Position numbers and translations under genes: made by a program. A DNA stretch of 64,000 nt. It comes from Euryodendron excelsum (Eukaryota > Streptophyta > Magnoliopsida > Ericales > Pentaphylacaceae). Numbering within the stretch: position 1 is the stretch's first letter; every line of letters starts with the position of its first letter. A model generated the notes under the pieces. It worked only from the letters and a program-made list of their open reading frames with translations. It was not told where the DNA came from and made no database searches. The stretch lies in assembly GCA_033060915.1 (NCBI GenBank), contig CM065387.1, positions 30,059,001-30,123,000 of the forward strand. The letters run 5' to 3'. Below are positions 1 to 9,806 of the stretch, piece after piece.

Positions 1-24
1 AGAAAAAAGCGATGAGAACCTTTC

Positions 25-144
25 GGGTGCGATCATACCAGCACTAATGCACCGGATCCCATCAGAACTCCGCAGTTAAGTGTGCTTGGGCGAGAGTAGT
101 ACTAAGATGGGTAACCCCATGCGAAGTCCTCGTGTTGCACCCCT
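25..144 (+). rRNA. 5S: 5S rRNA gene A1
   Basis: Full length, but four changes (G81A, G89A, C95A, G98C) all fall in or beside the C box, so TFIIIA binding may be weak. It is the only array-A copy with several substitutions. Its spacer has two extra G after the terminator and a 14-A run before A2. Confidence 0.93.
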
Positions 145-358
145 ACCCTTTTTGGGGGCAGCGAGAGTTGGCGCCGTTCTCCGCGGCCTTCTTTGGGCAG
201 CAACGAAATTCGTGTTAGATTACAATCTAAATTGAGTATCACAGGGAAAGGGGTTTTTGTTTCATTATTTATTTTTTCCTTTTTGTCGGCGGCGAGAGCT
301 AGGAAACCAAGCTGGCTCGGCGAGGCTTAAAAAAAAAAAAAAGCGATGAGAACCTTTC

Positions 359-478
359 GGGTGCGATCATACCAGCACTAATGCACCGGATCCCATCAGA
401 ACTCCGCAGTTAAGTGTGCTTGGGCGAGAGTAGTACTAGGATGGGTGACCCCCTGGGAAGTCCTCGTGTTGCACCCCT
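359..478 (+). rRNA. 5S: 5S rRNA gene A2, consensus
   Basis: Matches the window consensus at all 120 positions. A box AGTTAAGTGTGCTTGG at 408-423; C box at 438-456; T5 terminator at 482-486. The spacer has a short TTTG insertion in its pyrimidine stretch near 610. Confidence 0.97.
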
Positions 479-546
479 ACCCTTTTTGGGCAGCGAGAGT
501 TGGCGCCGTTCTCCGCGGCCTTCTTTGGGCAGCAACGAAATTCGTG

Positions 547-562
547 TTAGATTACAATCTAA
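547..562. repeat. Spacer dyad TTAGATT-AC-AATCTAA (representative, unit A2)
   Basis: Present in almost every spacer about 70 bp after the gene, in all subtypes. In the right part of array C a C-to-T change makes it a perfect 16-bp palindrome, TTAGATTATAATCTAA (for example 44994-45009). Confidence 0.8.
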
Positions 563-694
563 ATTGAGTATCACAGGGAAAGGGTTTGTTTCATTATTTA
601 TTTTTCCTATTTGTTTTTGTCGGCGGCGAGAGCTAGGAAACCAAGCTGGCTCGGCGAGGCTAAAAAAAGAAAAAAAAAGCGATGAGAACCTTTC

Positions 695-814
695 GGGTGC
701 GATCATACCAGCACTAATGCACCGGATCCCATCAGAACTCCGCAGTTAAGTGTGCTTGGGCGAGAGTAGTACTAGGATGGGTGACCCCCTGGGAAGTCCT
801 CGTGTTGCACCCCT
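695..814 (+). rRNA. 5S: 5S rRNA gene A3, consensus
   Basis: Consensus gene. Its downstream spacer has lost about 29 bp (the CCGCGG to GCAACGAAAT segment), giving the shortest unit of array A, 299 bp. Confidence 0.97.
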
Positions 815-993
815 ACCCTTTTTGGGCAGCGAGAGTTGGCGCCGTTCTTCGTGTTAGATTACAATCTAAATTGAGTATCACAGGGAAAGGGTTTGTTTCA
901 TTATTTATTTTTCCTATTTGTCGGCGGCGAGAGCTAGGAAACCAAGCTGGCTCGGCGAGGCTTAAAAAAAAAAAGCGATGAGAGAAACCTTTC

Positions 994-1113
994 GGGTGCG
1001 ATCATACCAGCACTAATGCACCGGATCCCATCAGAACTCCGCAGTTAAGTGTGCTTGGGCGAGAGTAGTACTAGGATGGGTGACCCCCTGGGAAGTCCTC
1101 GTGTTGCACCCCT
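994..1113 (+). rRNA. 5S: 5S rRNA gene A4, consensus
   Basis: Consensus gene. The -10 region carries an extra GA (AGAGAAACC). The sequence after the gene reads ATCC before the T-run instead of ACCC. Confidence 0.97.
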
Positions 1114-1319
1114 ATCCTTTTTGGGCAGCGAGAGTTGGCGCCGTTCTCCGCGGCCTTCTTTGGGCAGCAACGAAATTCGTGTTAGATTACAATCTAAATT
1201 GAGTATCACAGGGAAAGGGTTTGTTTCATTATTTTTTTTTCCTATTTGTCGGCGGCGAGAGCTAGGAAACCAAGCTGGCTCGGCGAGGCTTAAAAGAAAA
1301 AAAGCGATGAGAACCTTTC

Positions 1320-1439
1320 GGGTGCGATCATACCAGCACTAATGCACCGGATCCCATCAGAACTCCGCAGTTAAGTGTGCTTGGGCGAGAGTAGTACTAG
1401 GATGGGTGACCCCCTGGGAAGTCCTCGTGTTGCACCCCT
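1320..1439 (+). rRNA. 5S: 5S rRNA gene A5, consensus
   Basis: Consensus at all 120 positions. Standard A-type spacer with one G-to-A change near 1580. Confidence 0.97.
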
Positions 1440-1644
1440 ACCCTTTTTGGGCAGCGAGAGTTGGCGCCGTTCTCCGCGGCCTTCTTTGGGCAGCAACGAA
1501 ATTCGTGTTAGATTACAATCTAAATTGAGTATCACAGGGAAAGGGTTTGTTTCATTATTTATTTTTCCTATTTGTCGGCGACGAGAGCTAGGAAACCAAG
1601 CTGGCTCGGCGAGGCTTAAAAAAAAAAAGCGATGAGAACCTTTC

Positions 1645-1764
1645 GGGTGCGATCATACCAGCACTAATGCACCGGATCCCATCAGAACTCCGCAGTTAAG
1701 TGTGCTTGGGCGAGAGTAGTACTAGGATGGGTGACCCCCTGGGAAGTCCTCGTGTTGCACCCCT
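1645..1764 (+). rRNA. 5S: 5S rRNA gene A6, consensus
   Basis: Consensus gene; T6 terminator just downstream; next start 325 bp on. Confidence 0.97.
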
Positions 1765-1969
1765 ACCTTTTTTGGGCAGCGAGAGTTGGCGCCGTTCTCC
1801 GCGGCCTTCTTTGGGCAGCAACGAAATTCGTGTTAGATTACAATCTAAATTGAGTATCACAGGGAAAGGGTTTGTTTCATTATTTATTTTTCCTATTTGT
1901 CGGCGGCGAGAGCTAGGAAACCAAGCTGGCTCGGCGAGGCTTAAAAGAAAAAAGCGATGAGAACCTTTC

Positions 1970-2091
1970 GGGTGCGATCATACCAGCACTAATGCACCGG
2001 ATCCCATCAGAACTCCGCAGTTAAGTGTGCTTGGGCGAGAGTAGTACTAGGATGGGTGACCCCCTGGGAAGTCCTCGTGTTGTTGCCCCCT
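1970..2091 (+). rRNA. 5S: 5S rRNA gene A7, altered 3' end
   Basis: Consensus to about position 112, then a small insertion gives TGTTGTTGCCCCCT in place of TGTTGCACCCCT. This disturbs the terminal helix that pairs the 5' GGGTGC with the 3' end; internal promoter boxes are intact. Confidence 0.93.
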
Positions 2092-2302
2092 ACCCTTTTT
2101 GGGCAGCGAGAGTTGGCGCCGTTCTCCGCGGCCTTCTTTGGGCAGCAACGAAATTCGTGTTAGATTACAATCTAAATTGAGTATCACAGGGAAAGGGTTT
2201 GTTTCATTATTTTTTTTTTCCTATTTTGTCGGCGGCGAGAGCTAGGAAACCAAGCTGGCTCGGCGAGGCTTAAAAAAAAAAAAAAAGCGATGAGAACCTT
2301 TC

Positions 2303-2422
2303 GGGTGCGATCATACCAGCACTAATGCACCGGATCCCATCAGAACTCCGCAGTTAAGTGTGCTTGGGCGAGAGTAGTACTAGGATGGGTGACCCCCTGG
2401 GAAGTCCTCGTGTTGCACCCCT
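2303..2422 (+). rRNA. 5S: 5S rRNA gene A8, consensus
   Basis: Consensus gene, preceded by one of the longest A-runs of the array (about 16). Its own spacer lacks the AAGCTGG tetramer region (ACCATGGCTCGG near 2578). Confidence 0.97.
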
Positions 2423-2625
2423 ACCCTTTTTGGGCAGCGAGAGTTGGCGCCGTTCTCCGCGGCCTTCTTTGGGCAGCAACGAAATTCGTGTTAGATTACA
2501 ATCTAAATTGAGTATCACAGGGAAAGGGTTTGTTTCATTATTTATTTTTCCTATTTGTCGGCGGCGAGAGCTAGGAAACCATGGCTCGGCGAGGCTTAAA
2601 AAGAAAAAAGCGATGAGAACCTTTC

Positions 2626-2745
2626 GGGTGCGATCATACCAGCACTAATGCACCGGATCCCATCAGAACTCCGCAGTTAAGTGTGCTTGGGCGAGAGTAG
2701 TACTAGGATGGGTGACCCCCTGGGAAGTCCTCGTGTTGCACCCCT
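2626..2745 (+). rRNA. 5S: 5S rRNA gene A9, consensus
   Basis: Consensus at all positions; next copy 327 bp downstream. Confidence 0.97.
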
Positions 2746-2952
2746 ACCCTTTTTGGGCAGCGAGAGTTGGCGCCGTTCTCCGCGGCCTTCTTTGGGCAGC
2801 AACGAAATTCGTGTTAGATTACAATCTAAATTGAGTATCACAGGGAAAGGGTTTGTTTCATTATTTATTTTTCCTATTTGTCGGCGGCGAGAGCTAGGAA
2901 ACCAAGCTGGCTCGGCGAGGCTTAAAAGAAAAAAAAGCGATGAGAACCTTTC

Positions 2953-3072
2953 GGGTGCGATCATACCAGCACTAATGCACCGGATCCCATCAGAACTCCG
3001 CAGTTAAGTGTGCTTGGGCGAGAGTAGTACTAGGATGGGTGACCCCCTGGGAAGTCCTCGTGTTGCACCCCT
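2953..3072 (+). rRNA. 5S: 5S rRNA gene A10, consensus
   Basis: Consensus at all positions; spacer identical in type to A9. Confidence 0.97.
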
Positions 3073-3277
3073 ACCCTTTTTGGGCAGCGAGAGTTGGCGC
3101 CGTTCTCCGCGGCCTTCTTTGGGCAGCAACGAAATTCGTGTTAGATTACAATCTAAATTGAGTATCACAGGGAAAGGGTTTGTTTCATTATTTATTTTTC
3201 CTATTTGTCGGCGGCGAGAGCTAGGAAACCAAGCTGGCTCGGCGAGGCTTAAAAGAAAAAAGCGATGAGAACCTTTC

Positions 3278-3397
3278 GGGTGCGATCATACCAGCACTAA
3301 TGCACCGGATCCCATCAGAACTCCGCAGTTAAGTGTGCTTGGGCGAGAGTAGTACTAGGATGGGTGACCCCCTGGGAAGTCCTCGTGTTGCACCCCT
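3278..3397 (+). rRNA. 5S: 5S rRNA gene A11, consensus
   Basis: Consensus gene; T6 terminator. One G is missing in GCGAGGCTT of the spacer before A12. Confidence 0.97.
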
Positions 3398-3603
3398 ACC
3401 TTTTTTGGGCAGCGAGAGTTGGCGCCGTTCTCCGCGGCCTTCTTTGGGCAGCAACGAAATTCGTGTTAGATTACAATCTAAATTGAGTATCACAGGGAAA
3501 GGGTTTGTTTCATTATTTATTTTTCCTATTTGTCGGCGGCGAGAGCTAGGAAACCAAGCTGGCTCGGCGAGCTTAAAAGAAAAAAGCGATGAGAACCTTT
3601 CGG

Positions 3604-3723
3604 GGGTGCGATCATACCAGCACTAATGCACCGGATCCCATCAGAACTCCGCAGTTAAGTGTGCTTGGGCGAGAGTAGTACTAGGATGGGTGACCCCCTG
3701 GGAAGTCCTCGTGTTGCACCCCT
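3604..3723 (+). rRNA. 5S: 5S rRNA gene A12, altered -1
   Basis: Gene body is consensus, but two extra G sit directly before it, so -1 and -2 are G instead of C and T. The conserved -1 C of plant 5S promoters is displaced, which could shift or weaken initiation. Confidence 0.95.
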
Positions 3724-3928
3724 ACCCTTTTTGGGCAGCGAGAGTTGGCGCCGTTCTCCGCGGCCTTCTTTGGGCAGCAACGAAATTCGTGTTAGATTAC
3801 AATCTAAATTGAGTATCACAGGGAAAGGGTTTGTTTCATTATTTATTTTTCCTATTTGTCGGCGGCGAGAGCTAGGAAACCAAGCTGGCTCGGCGAGGCT
3901 TAAAAGAAAAAAGCGATGAGAACCTTTC

Positions 3929-4051
3929 GGGTGCGATCATACCAGCACTAATGCACCGGATCCCATCAGAACTCCGCAGTTAAGTGTGCTTGGGGCGAGA
4001 GAGTAGTACTAGGATGGGTGACCCCCTGGGAAGTCCTCGTGTTGCACCCCT
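3929..4051 (+). rRNA. 5S: 5S rRNA gene A13, 3-nt insertion
   Basis: Three extra nucleotides around 64-72 (TTGGGGCGAGAGAGTAG) lie between A box and C box, in the intermediate element, and change box spacing. The rest is consensus. Confidence 0.93.
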
Positions 4052-4256
4052 ACCCTTTTTGGGCAGCGAGAGTTGGCCGTTCTCCGCGGCCTTCTTTGGG
4101 CAGCAACGAAATTCGTGTTAGATTACAATCTAAATTGAGTATCACAGGGAAAGGGTTTGTTTCATTATTTTTATTTTTCCTATTTGTCGGCGGCGAGAGC
4201 TAGGAAACCAAGCTGGCTCGGCGAGGCTTAAAAGAAAAAAGCGATGAGAACCTTTC

Positions 4257-4336
4257 GGGTGCGATCATACCAGCACTAATGCACCGGATCCCATCAGAAC
4301 TCCGCAGTTAAGTGTGCTTGGGCGAGAGTAGTACTA
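4257..4336 (+). pseudogene. 5S: 5S rRNA gene A14, truncated by retrotransposon fragment
   Basis: Nucleotides 1-80 are consensus and stop at TACTA; retrotransposon DNA follows directly. The missing positions 81-120 (most of the C box) do not reappear on the far side of the element at 12430, so this is not a simple insertion. Confidence 0.95.
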
Positions 4337-5700
4337 CTTAGGAAAGTTTTGAATTTGGAAAGTTTTGAAATAGGGAAGTTTTGAAATTTGGAAAGATTCG
4401 AAAACAAGGAAGTTTTGAAAATAAGAAAGTTGTGAGTTTAGAAAGTTTTGAATTTGAAAAGATTTGAAGCATTTAGAAAAGTTTGAAATTTAGAAAGTTT
4501 TAGATTTAGAAAGTCTTAACTCAAGAAAGTTTTGAATTTAGAAAGCTTAGAATTTTAAAAAGATTTGACATTTAGAAAGTTTAAGATTTTGAATGTTTTA
4601 GAGTTTTTTTAGAAAAACTTGAGATTAGGAAAGGTTTGAATTTAGGAAAGGTTTGAAAAATTAGATTTGAAAAATTGAGATTTGGAAAGGGGTAGAATTA
4701 GGAAAGAGTGGAGTTAGGAAGGATGTGGAAATTGAGTTTTAAAATTTAGGAAAGTTTCTTATGTTCAAGTTTTTGAAACTTAAGATTTAGGAAAGGAGAA
4801 GCTTAGGAAGGATTCGAATTAGGAAAGATTTAGATTTTCAAATTTAAGGAAAGATTTAAAGTTTAGGTTTAGGAAACTTATGGTTTAGGTTGGAATTGAA
4901 TTAAGAAAGGTTTGGATTAGGAAGGGATTGGATTTGGTTTCTAAAAGAAAAGATTTGATTTTGTTTCCAAAAACGGAGGACGGGATCTAATTTCCTAAAC
5001 GGGGGGATTGGATTTTGCTTCCTAAAGGGAATATTTGATTTGATAAGGATTTAGAAAGGGGATGTTCTAGAAACCCTAAGATTTGGAAAATTGTTGTTTT
5101 GACATAGAAAAGAGGTTTTGAAAACATGTATAGTTTTGATATAGAAAACAAAAGATTTTGGAAACCTAGGTTTGGGGCAAAGTTTGAAAATCATGTTTTT
5201 AGAAAGAAAACTAGGGTTTCCTAATTGTGGGTTCTAGGGCTTGACTTGGGCTCTAAGGAAAGAATTTTTGGAAAGTGCGTTTTTGAAAACGAAGGTTTTC
5301 TAGAAGGGAATCCTAGGGAGGAGCTTTTTTTGGAAAGTGTGTTTTTGGAAACATAGATTTTGGAAGGAAATCCTAGAGAGGAAATTTCTAGAAGGAAGAT
5401 TTTAGAAAAGAGAGATTTTGGAAAGATTTTTAGGAGAGATTTTTGGAAAGAGTTTTTAGGAAGGTGAACCTAGGGAGTGTTTTTAGAAAGAGATTTTAAA
5501 GAGAAGGAGTTTTTGGAAAGAAGTTGAAAAAGGGAATTTTGAAAAATGGATTTTGGAAGGGAGTTTTTGAAAACAATTTTGGAGAGGAGAGTTTTAGGAA
5601 AGTATGTTGAAAAAGAGATTTTTAGGAAGAAAGATTTTAGAAAAAGAGAATTTTTAGAGGGAGCAAAAACATCTCACTTTCCTAAAGCGATTCTAGCCAT
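4337..5700. repeat. Purine-rich degenerate GGAAAG/TTTTGAAA tract of LTR 1
   Basis: About 1.36 kb built from loosely repeated words such as AGGAAAG, TTTTGAAA and TTTGGAAAG with no fixed period. It is the reverse complement of the pyrimidine-rich tract in the solo LTR (34060-35700). No gene seen. Confidence 0.8.
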
Positions 5701-6537
5701 AAGAGGGCTAGAACCACTTTAAGAAAGTGGTTTTGAAAACAAGGTTTGAAAATATAGACCAAAAGGCCACTTTTAATATAACACTTTCCTAAAGCAACCC
5801 TAGCCATGGAAAGGCTAGAATCACCCTAGAATTGTGGTTTTGAAAACATGTTTTTGAAAAAGAGCTTTTGATGCAATTTTGAAAACGATTTTTTAAAACA
5901 ACTTTTTGAAAACGAATTTTGAAAGATGCAAGACTATGATATGCACAATGCAATTTGGGGTCGTGAACATACAAGGCTAAGGCTTCACCACATAATCAAG
6001 GGGGCCGGACCCACGTGGTCTTTGGTTAGACTAGAAGAAAGCCCCCGACACGGTGACTCTCCAATAGCCTAATCCTACACATGGACCGGGAATCCCCTTG
6101 TTTCAAGCATGCAAAGAAAGGGGGGGGGGGAAAGAGATGGGGGATTAAAATAGAGAAAACCCAAGTAGGTTGGAGAGAGAAGAGAGAAGGGGGAAGTGCG
6201 GAAAATTAAAGAGAAAGCCTACCTTGTATCTTCTTTAATTTGCGCGCCGTGCGGTCTTTAATCTTCGATCTCCGTCTTAATCTTCTTCTTCAGTCTTCAA
6301 GGGTTGTCTTCAAGCTTTGAATGGCTGCTCTTCAAGTCTTGAGAGAGTGGTTGAAGGCTAGTATATGAGTGTATGGGGGTGTATATGAGTGTATAGGAGG
6401 CTAGGGTTTGTGTAGGGTGGCTAGGGTTTAGAAAACCTAGGGAGGCTAGGGTTTTTGAGGTGCTCGAGCTCTGTATATCGAATTGTGTGATTTCTAGGTT
6501 AAGTTTGCAGACCCCTTTCACGTTGATCGAGGCTCTG
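5701..6537 (-). other. LTR 1 segment downstream of the TATA box (R/U5 side)
   Basis: Unique LTR sequence without a credible gene. It contains a G10 run at 6121-6130 (C12 in the solo LTR), AG-rich stretches, and AAACCCTAG-like words in reverse complement near 6410-6455. The segment is collinear with 33187-34060. Transcripts starting below the TATA box would read through it on the minus strand. Confidence 0.6.
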
Positions 6538-6545
6538 TATTTATA
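6538..6545 (-). promoter_or_regulatory. LTR 1 TATA box
   Basis: TATAAATA on the minus strand, within CTATAAATAC. The same box is at the matching place in the other two LTRs (33176-33186, 62734-62741), and downstream sequence is well conserved. It probably sets the U3/R boundary about 30 bp further on. Confidence 0.7.
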
Positions 6546-6597
6546 GAAGTTGGACAAGCCTGGCGCCTGTTGCAGTAGCGCCAGGGCAAAATTTACA

Positions 6598-6622
6598 CTG
6601 GCGCCACTAGGAGTGGCGCCAG
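6598..6622. repeat. GC-rich inverted repeat upstream of the LTR 1 TATA box
   Basis: Two 11-bp arms, CTGGCGCCACT and its complement, around a 3-nt loop. The same 25-bp hairpin is intact in the solo LTR (33099-33123) and decayed in LTR 3. More GGCGCCA half-sites lie around it (6570-6660). Confidence 0.75.
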
Positions 6623-6912
6623 GCCATTTTTTGGCTTGGCGCCACTGCTAGTGGCGCCAGCCATTTAGGAAACAATTAAGGTCGGCAAGCAATGTATCTT
6701 TGACTAGATTTGGGCGCCTGTACTAGTGACTACCATGTAAATTTTAGCCTGGCTTCACTAGGAGTGACTCCGGAAAGTCCGGGAATGATTTGAAGGAGCC
6801 GAGAATGACCCGGAAGGCCAGAAAGGAGCAGGAACACTTAAAATAGTGTCCTGGAGGTATTTGACTTGAAAAGTGAGGATTGGATGTGTCGGAAAGGTAG
6901 ATCGAGCCTTTA

Positions 6913-7539
6913 GGGGCAAAACGGTCAACCGGACTGGAAAACTGCCGGGACAGACTCAAACTGTCCCAGAAGAAGACTTGGGGTCTGGAAACATTATTTA
7001 GAATGTTCCTAGAGGTTGCCGGTTTAATTCCCAGGGCCGGCGTGGTTGGAAATGGAGACCGGCCCACCAGGGGCAAAACGGTCATTTTGTACCGGGTTTG
7101 CCGGAACTGACTCGGAATGGTCCGAAAAGGTAAAGGAAGATTGAGAATACTATAAAAAGTATTCTCGGAAGGTTACCGGTTTGATACCCAGAGCCGGTGT
7201 GGTTGAAGAAGGAGACCGGCCCTCTAGGGGCAAAACGGTCATTTTGCACCGGGTTGGCCGGAACTGACTCGGGATGGTCTGGAAAGGTAACGGAAGGTCG
7301 ATAACACTATAAAAATTATTCTCGGGACATTACCGGTTTGATACCCAGAGCCGGTGTGGTCAAAGAAGGAGACCGCCCCTCCAGGGGCAAAACGGTCATT
7401 TTGTACCGGGTTGGCCGGAACTGACTCGGAATGATCCAGAAAGAGAAGGGAAGGTTGAGAATACTATAAAAAGTATTCTCAGAAGGTCACCGGTTTGATA
7501 CCCAGAGCCGGTGTGGTTCCCGGGGCGTTCGGATGCCTA
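6913..7539. repeat. 157-bp tandem repeats in LTR 1
   Basis: Four consecutive units anchored on GGGGCAAAACGGTC at 6913, 7070, 7227 and 7384 (a fifth anchor at 7540), period 157 bp. Each has CCGGAACTGACTCGG and a GGTTTGATACCCAGAGCCGG motif. Units two and four end with a perfect 24-bp hairpin (7143-7166, 7457-7480) whose loop is ATAAAA. Confidence 0.85.
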
Positions 7540-7635
7540 GGGGCAAAATGGTCATCTTGACCGGAAAAGGTCCAAAGGGTAATTTGGTCATTTTTCACCG
7601 AAGTGAACTAACAGACATGGGTATTGACCTAGGTT

Positions 7636-7893
7636 TTGAGTGTTTTCGCCACTCGGATGGGGTTGAGTATTTCTGCTACTCGGACGGGGTTGAGTATTTC
7701 CGCTACTCGGACGGGATTGACGATTTGAGAGTACTTCCGCTACTCTAACGGTTCTGTGAGTATTTTCGCTACTCTAACGGTTCTATGAGTATTTTCGCTA
7801 CTCGGACGGCTCTGTGAGTACTTCCGCTACTCTAACGGTTCTGTGAGTATTTCCGCTACTCTAACGGTGGTGTGAGTAGTTTTGCTACTCGGA
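7636..7893. repeat. 29-bp minisatellite in LTR 1
   Basis: About nine imperfect units of the form GAGTATTTCCGCTACT plus CTAACGGTTCTGT, period 29 bp. The homologous minisatellite lies at 31934-32250 in the solo LTR and is reduced to about three units in LTR 3. Head-to-tail units with no intervening unique DNA, so not a CRISPR-like array. Confidence 0.85.
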
Positions 7894-8136
7894 CCGTCTC
7901 GAGGAATAAACTGTCTCGAGAGAGGGATTGGAAAGGGGTCTTACCGTCTCCGAAGAGACGTGACTGGATTGGAACCGTCTCGAGGAATAAACTGTCTCGA
8001 GAGAGGGATTGGAAAGGGGTCTTACCGACTCCGAAGAGACGTGCCTAGATTGGAACCGTCTCGAGGAATAAACTGTCTCGAGAGAGGGATTGGAAAGGGG
8101 TCTTACCGACTCCGAAGAGACGTGCCTGGGTTTTGA
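7894..8136. repeat. 81-bp VNTR in LTR 1, three copies
   Basis: Units start at 7894, 7975 and 8056, exactly 81 bp apart. Each contains CTCGAG-based dyads and a second dyad, CGTCTC CGAA GAGACG, which in the LTR sense strand is a hairpin with a TTCG loop. Solo LTR has two units, LTR 3 has six or more. Confidence 0.9.
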
Positions 8137-8478
8137 GTGTTTCCGCCACTCTGACGGTGTTGTGAGTGTTTCCGCCACTCTGACGGTTTTGTGAGTGTTT
8201 CCGCCACTCTAACGGTTTTGTGAGTGTTTCACTACTCGAACCTTCTCGAGGAATAAACTGTCTCGAGAGAGGGATCGGAATTGGAATAAGAAAGGACAAT
8301 GCCCCTAAGGGCGTTTTGGTCATTTTGCCTCTATTTGGGCCTGACAGGCCCGCGAAGCGATGGAAAGGTGGAATTTAGACCTAGGGAATTGGATTCAATA
8401 GGAATATGCCCAAAATGACTTGAAAACAAGTCTGGACGGAGTGTAGACTGCCGAGCGGTCAAAAATGGGGTGCTTACA
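8137..8478 (-). other. Start of LTR 1 (5'-most 340 bp in element sense)
   Basis: Further 29-bp units to about 8235, a partial 81-bp unit, then the conserved LTR start. The terminal TGTAAGCACCCC is read on the minus strand. No gene. The same segment opens the other two LTRs (31438-31640, 60993-61200). Confidence 0.75.
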
Positions 8479-8498
8479 GCTGCCCCTCTTTTTCTGTC
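8479..8498 (-). promoter_or_regulatory. Polypurine tract
   Basis: Minus strand reads GACAGAAAAAGAGGGGCAGC directly before the LTR TG. A purine-rich primer site abutting the 3' LTR is expected for second-strand synthesis, and it fixes this LTR as the 3' one. Confidence 0.75.
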
Positions 8499-8926
8499 TT
8501 TGCTTGTCAAAGACAGAAAACGATAAGTGTAAGGGTCCCATGTTGACCGCGAGGTAGTCGGAGGGACGGACATTGAAAACCCTTCGATAACGGGGGTCGA
8601 AAACGAATAACGGGCCAAAAAGGCCTTCGAAAACGAGTTTTGGCTGGAAAAAGGGCAAAACTGCCCAGAATTTTGGTGGCGCCTTTGGTAAAATTCAACT
8701 GGCGCCTCTGCTAGTGGCGCCAGGCCTAAGGCTAAAAACCAAAAAATTTCTGGTTCGAACACCCACGGGATTTGAAGAGTTTTTGGAGAATCCGAGAGTT
8801 TTCAAGTGGAAACCGACTTGAACCTTGAAGAAGCATTCCTTGGGGAGCACGGGTGATTGCCGGAGGGAGTCCACGTCGCCGGAAAAGTCGCTGGAAGTGA
8901 AGATTTCGTCGGAGAACTTCCGAAAG
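8479..8926 (+). other. Probable 5' untranslated exon of the antisense PMD gene
   Basis: Between the polypurine tract and a strong splice donor (AAG|GTGAGT, intron starting at 8927). Start of the transcript is not visible; the exon may begin near 8733. GGCGCC motifs like those near the LTR TATA box recur at 8671-8726. No long open frame continues into the donor. Confidence 0.5.
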
Positions 8927-9805
8927 GTGAGTTTTCAAATTCTGTTGATTTTGATGTGTAGAACTTCGTTTGAAACATGTGAATAGTGAAAATTGATGTT
9001 TTGGTATGCTTTGAACACTTTGATGATGTTGTTTTTGCATTTTGATGGTTGTTTGATTGAATTTGAGTGATCATATGTCAATGTGCAAAGGGGGTTTTCT
9101 GCAGGAATGGGAAATTTGTTCCTACAGGCATGGGTAATGGGTTTTCTGGCCATGTTTTTGTGCAATGTGACTTAGAAAAATGTGTTTGGCAACCGTATGA
9201 AGTTTCGTGATTTTTTGAAAACTGGGTATTTTTTGATTTTTTGAAAAATAGAAAAATATTTAGAAAATTAGGAAAAATTAGAAAATTCAAGAAATTGATG
9301 AAATTGTTGAAGTTTGAAATTTGGAAAAATGTAGGAATATTTTGAAAACATTTGAGGTGATTTTGAAAAATTTTTGGGAGCTTTTTGAAAACCATTGATT
9401 TATTTGAAAAATAAAACATGAGTTTTGAAAATTTTGAAAAATTGAAAATTGTGCACGGGTGCCATTGTTATGTGATTGTGACGTTGGAAGGTGCATATTT
9501 TGTGTTTTGTGTTGATGTTATGGGCGTTGTAGGGGCCACTTTTAAACGGGACTCTGCCGAAATTTTTAGAAATTATGAAAAGAGTTGGTTAAAATTTTAG
9601 AAACAGAATCTTTTTGAAGGGAAAAGGCAGAGAACCCTTGAGACGTGATTTGGAGTTGGAAAATCAAGATGTGTGAAAATTTTATTTTTGATTTGTTATT
9701 CAAAATCCTTTATTTGTTTTGTGTTTTTTGTTTGTTTTATTTTATTGTTATTTAAACTGCATGGATGGTATATTTACATCACTTACCTTGGCTTACCTTT
9801 TTCAG
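8927..9805 (+). other. Predicted intron 1 of the antisense PMD gene
   Basis: 879 bp, T-rich, with GTGAGT at the left end and CCTTTTTCAG at the right end, one base before the predicted start codon. Composition and consensus borders are typical of plant introns. I see no other gene within it. Confidence 0.65.
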
Positions 9806-9806
9806 G

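Larger units (their letters stand above)
1..4336 (+). repeat. 5S rDNA tandem array A (short-unit subtype)
   Basis: Thirteen complete 5S units and one truncated unit, period 299-336 bp, mostly 325-327. Compared with array B the spacer lacks about 12 bp after GGGCAGC, reads TTTGGGCAGCAACG instead of TTTTGGCAGCAACG, and has GCGAGAGCTAGG where B has GCGATCGCAAGG. Ten of the genes are identical over all 120 nt, so this is the most homogenised part of the window and the likeliest to hold active genes. Differences are mostly poly-A length (about 5-16) before the start. The array runs off the left edge of the window and ends abruptly inside gene A14 at the retrotransposon junction. Confidence 0.97.
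4337..8478 (-). mobile_element. 3' LTR, truncated at its 3' end
   Basis: Reverse complement begins TGTAAGCACCCC at 8478, as the solo LTR does at 31438, and follows it block by block to about position 4000 of that LTR: 81-bp and 29-bp repeats, 157-bp repeats, GC-rich hairpin, TATA box, G10 run, purine-rich tail. It breaks off at 4337 next to 5S DNA. It is about 195 bp longer than the solo LTR between its start and the TATA box, because of extra repeat copies. Confidence 0.88.

Noticed and set aside
6744..7085. 113-codon minus-strand frame, similar to 32648-32989 and 62337-62588 on the plus strand
   Set aside because: The similarity reflects LTR homology through the 157-bp repeat region. It could be an LTR-encoded peptide in theory, but frames differ in start and length and no domain is seen.
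7636..7893. Regular 29-bp repeats resembling a CRISPR array
   Set aside because: Head-to-tail units with no unique spacers, in a plant retrotransposon LTR.
7882..8323. Repetitive frames on both strands in LTR 1
   Set aside because: Overlap the 81-bp and 29-bp tandem repeats on both strands at once; noncoding LTR repeat DNA.
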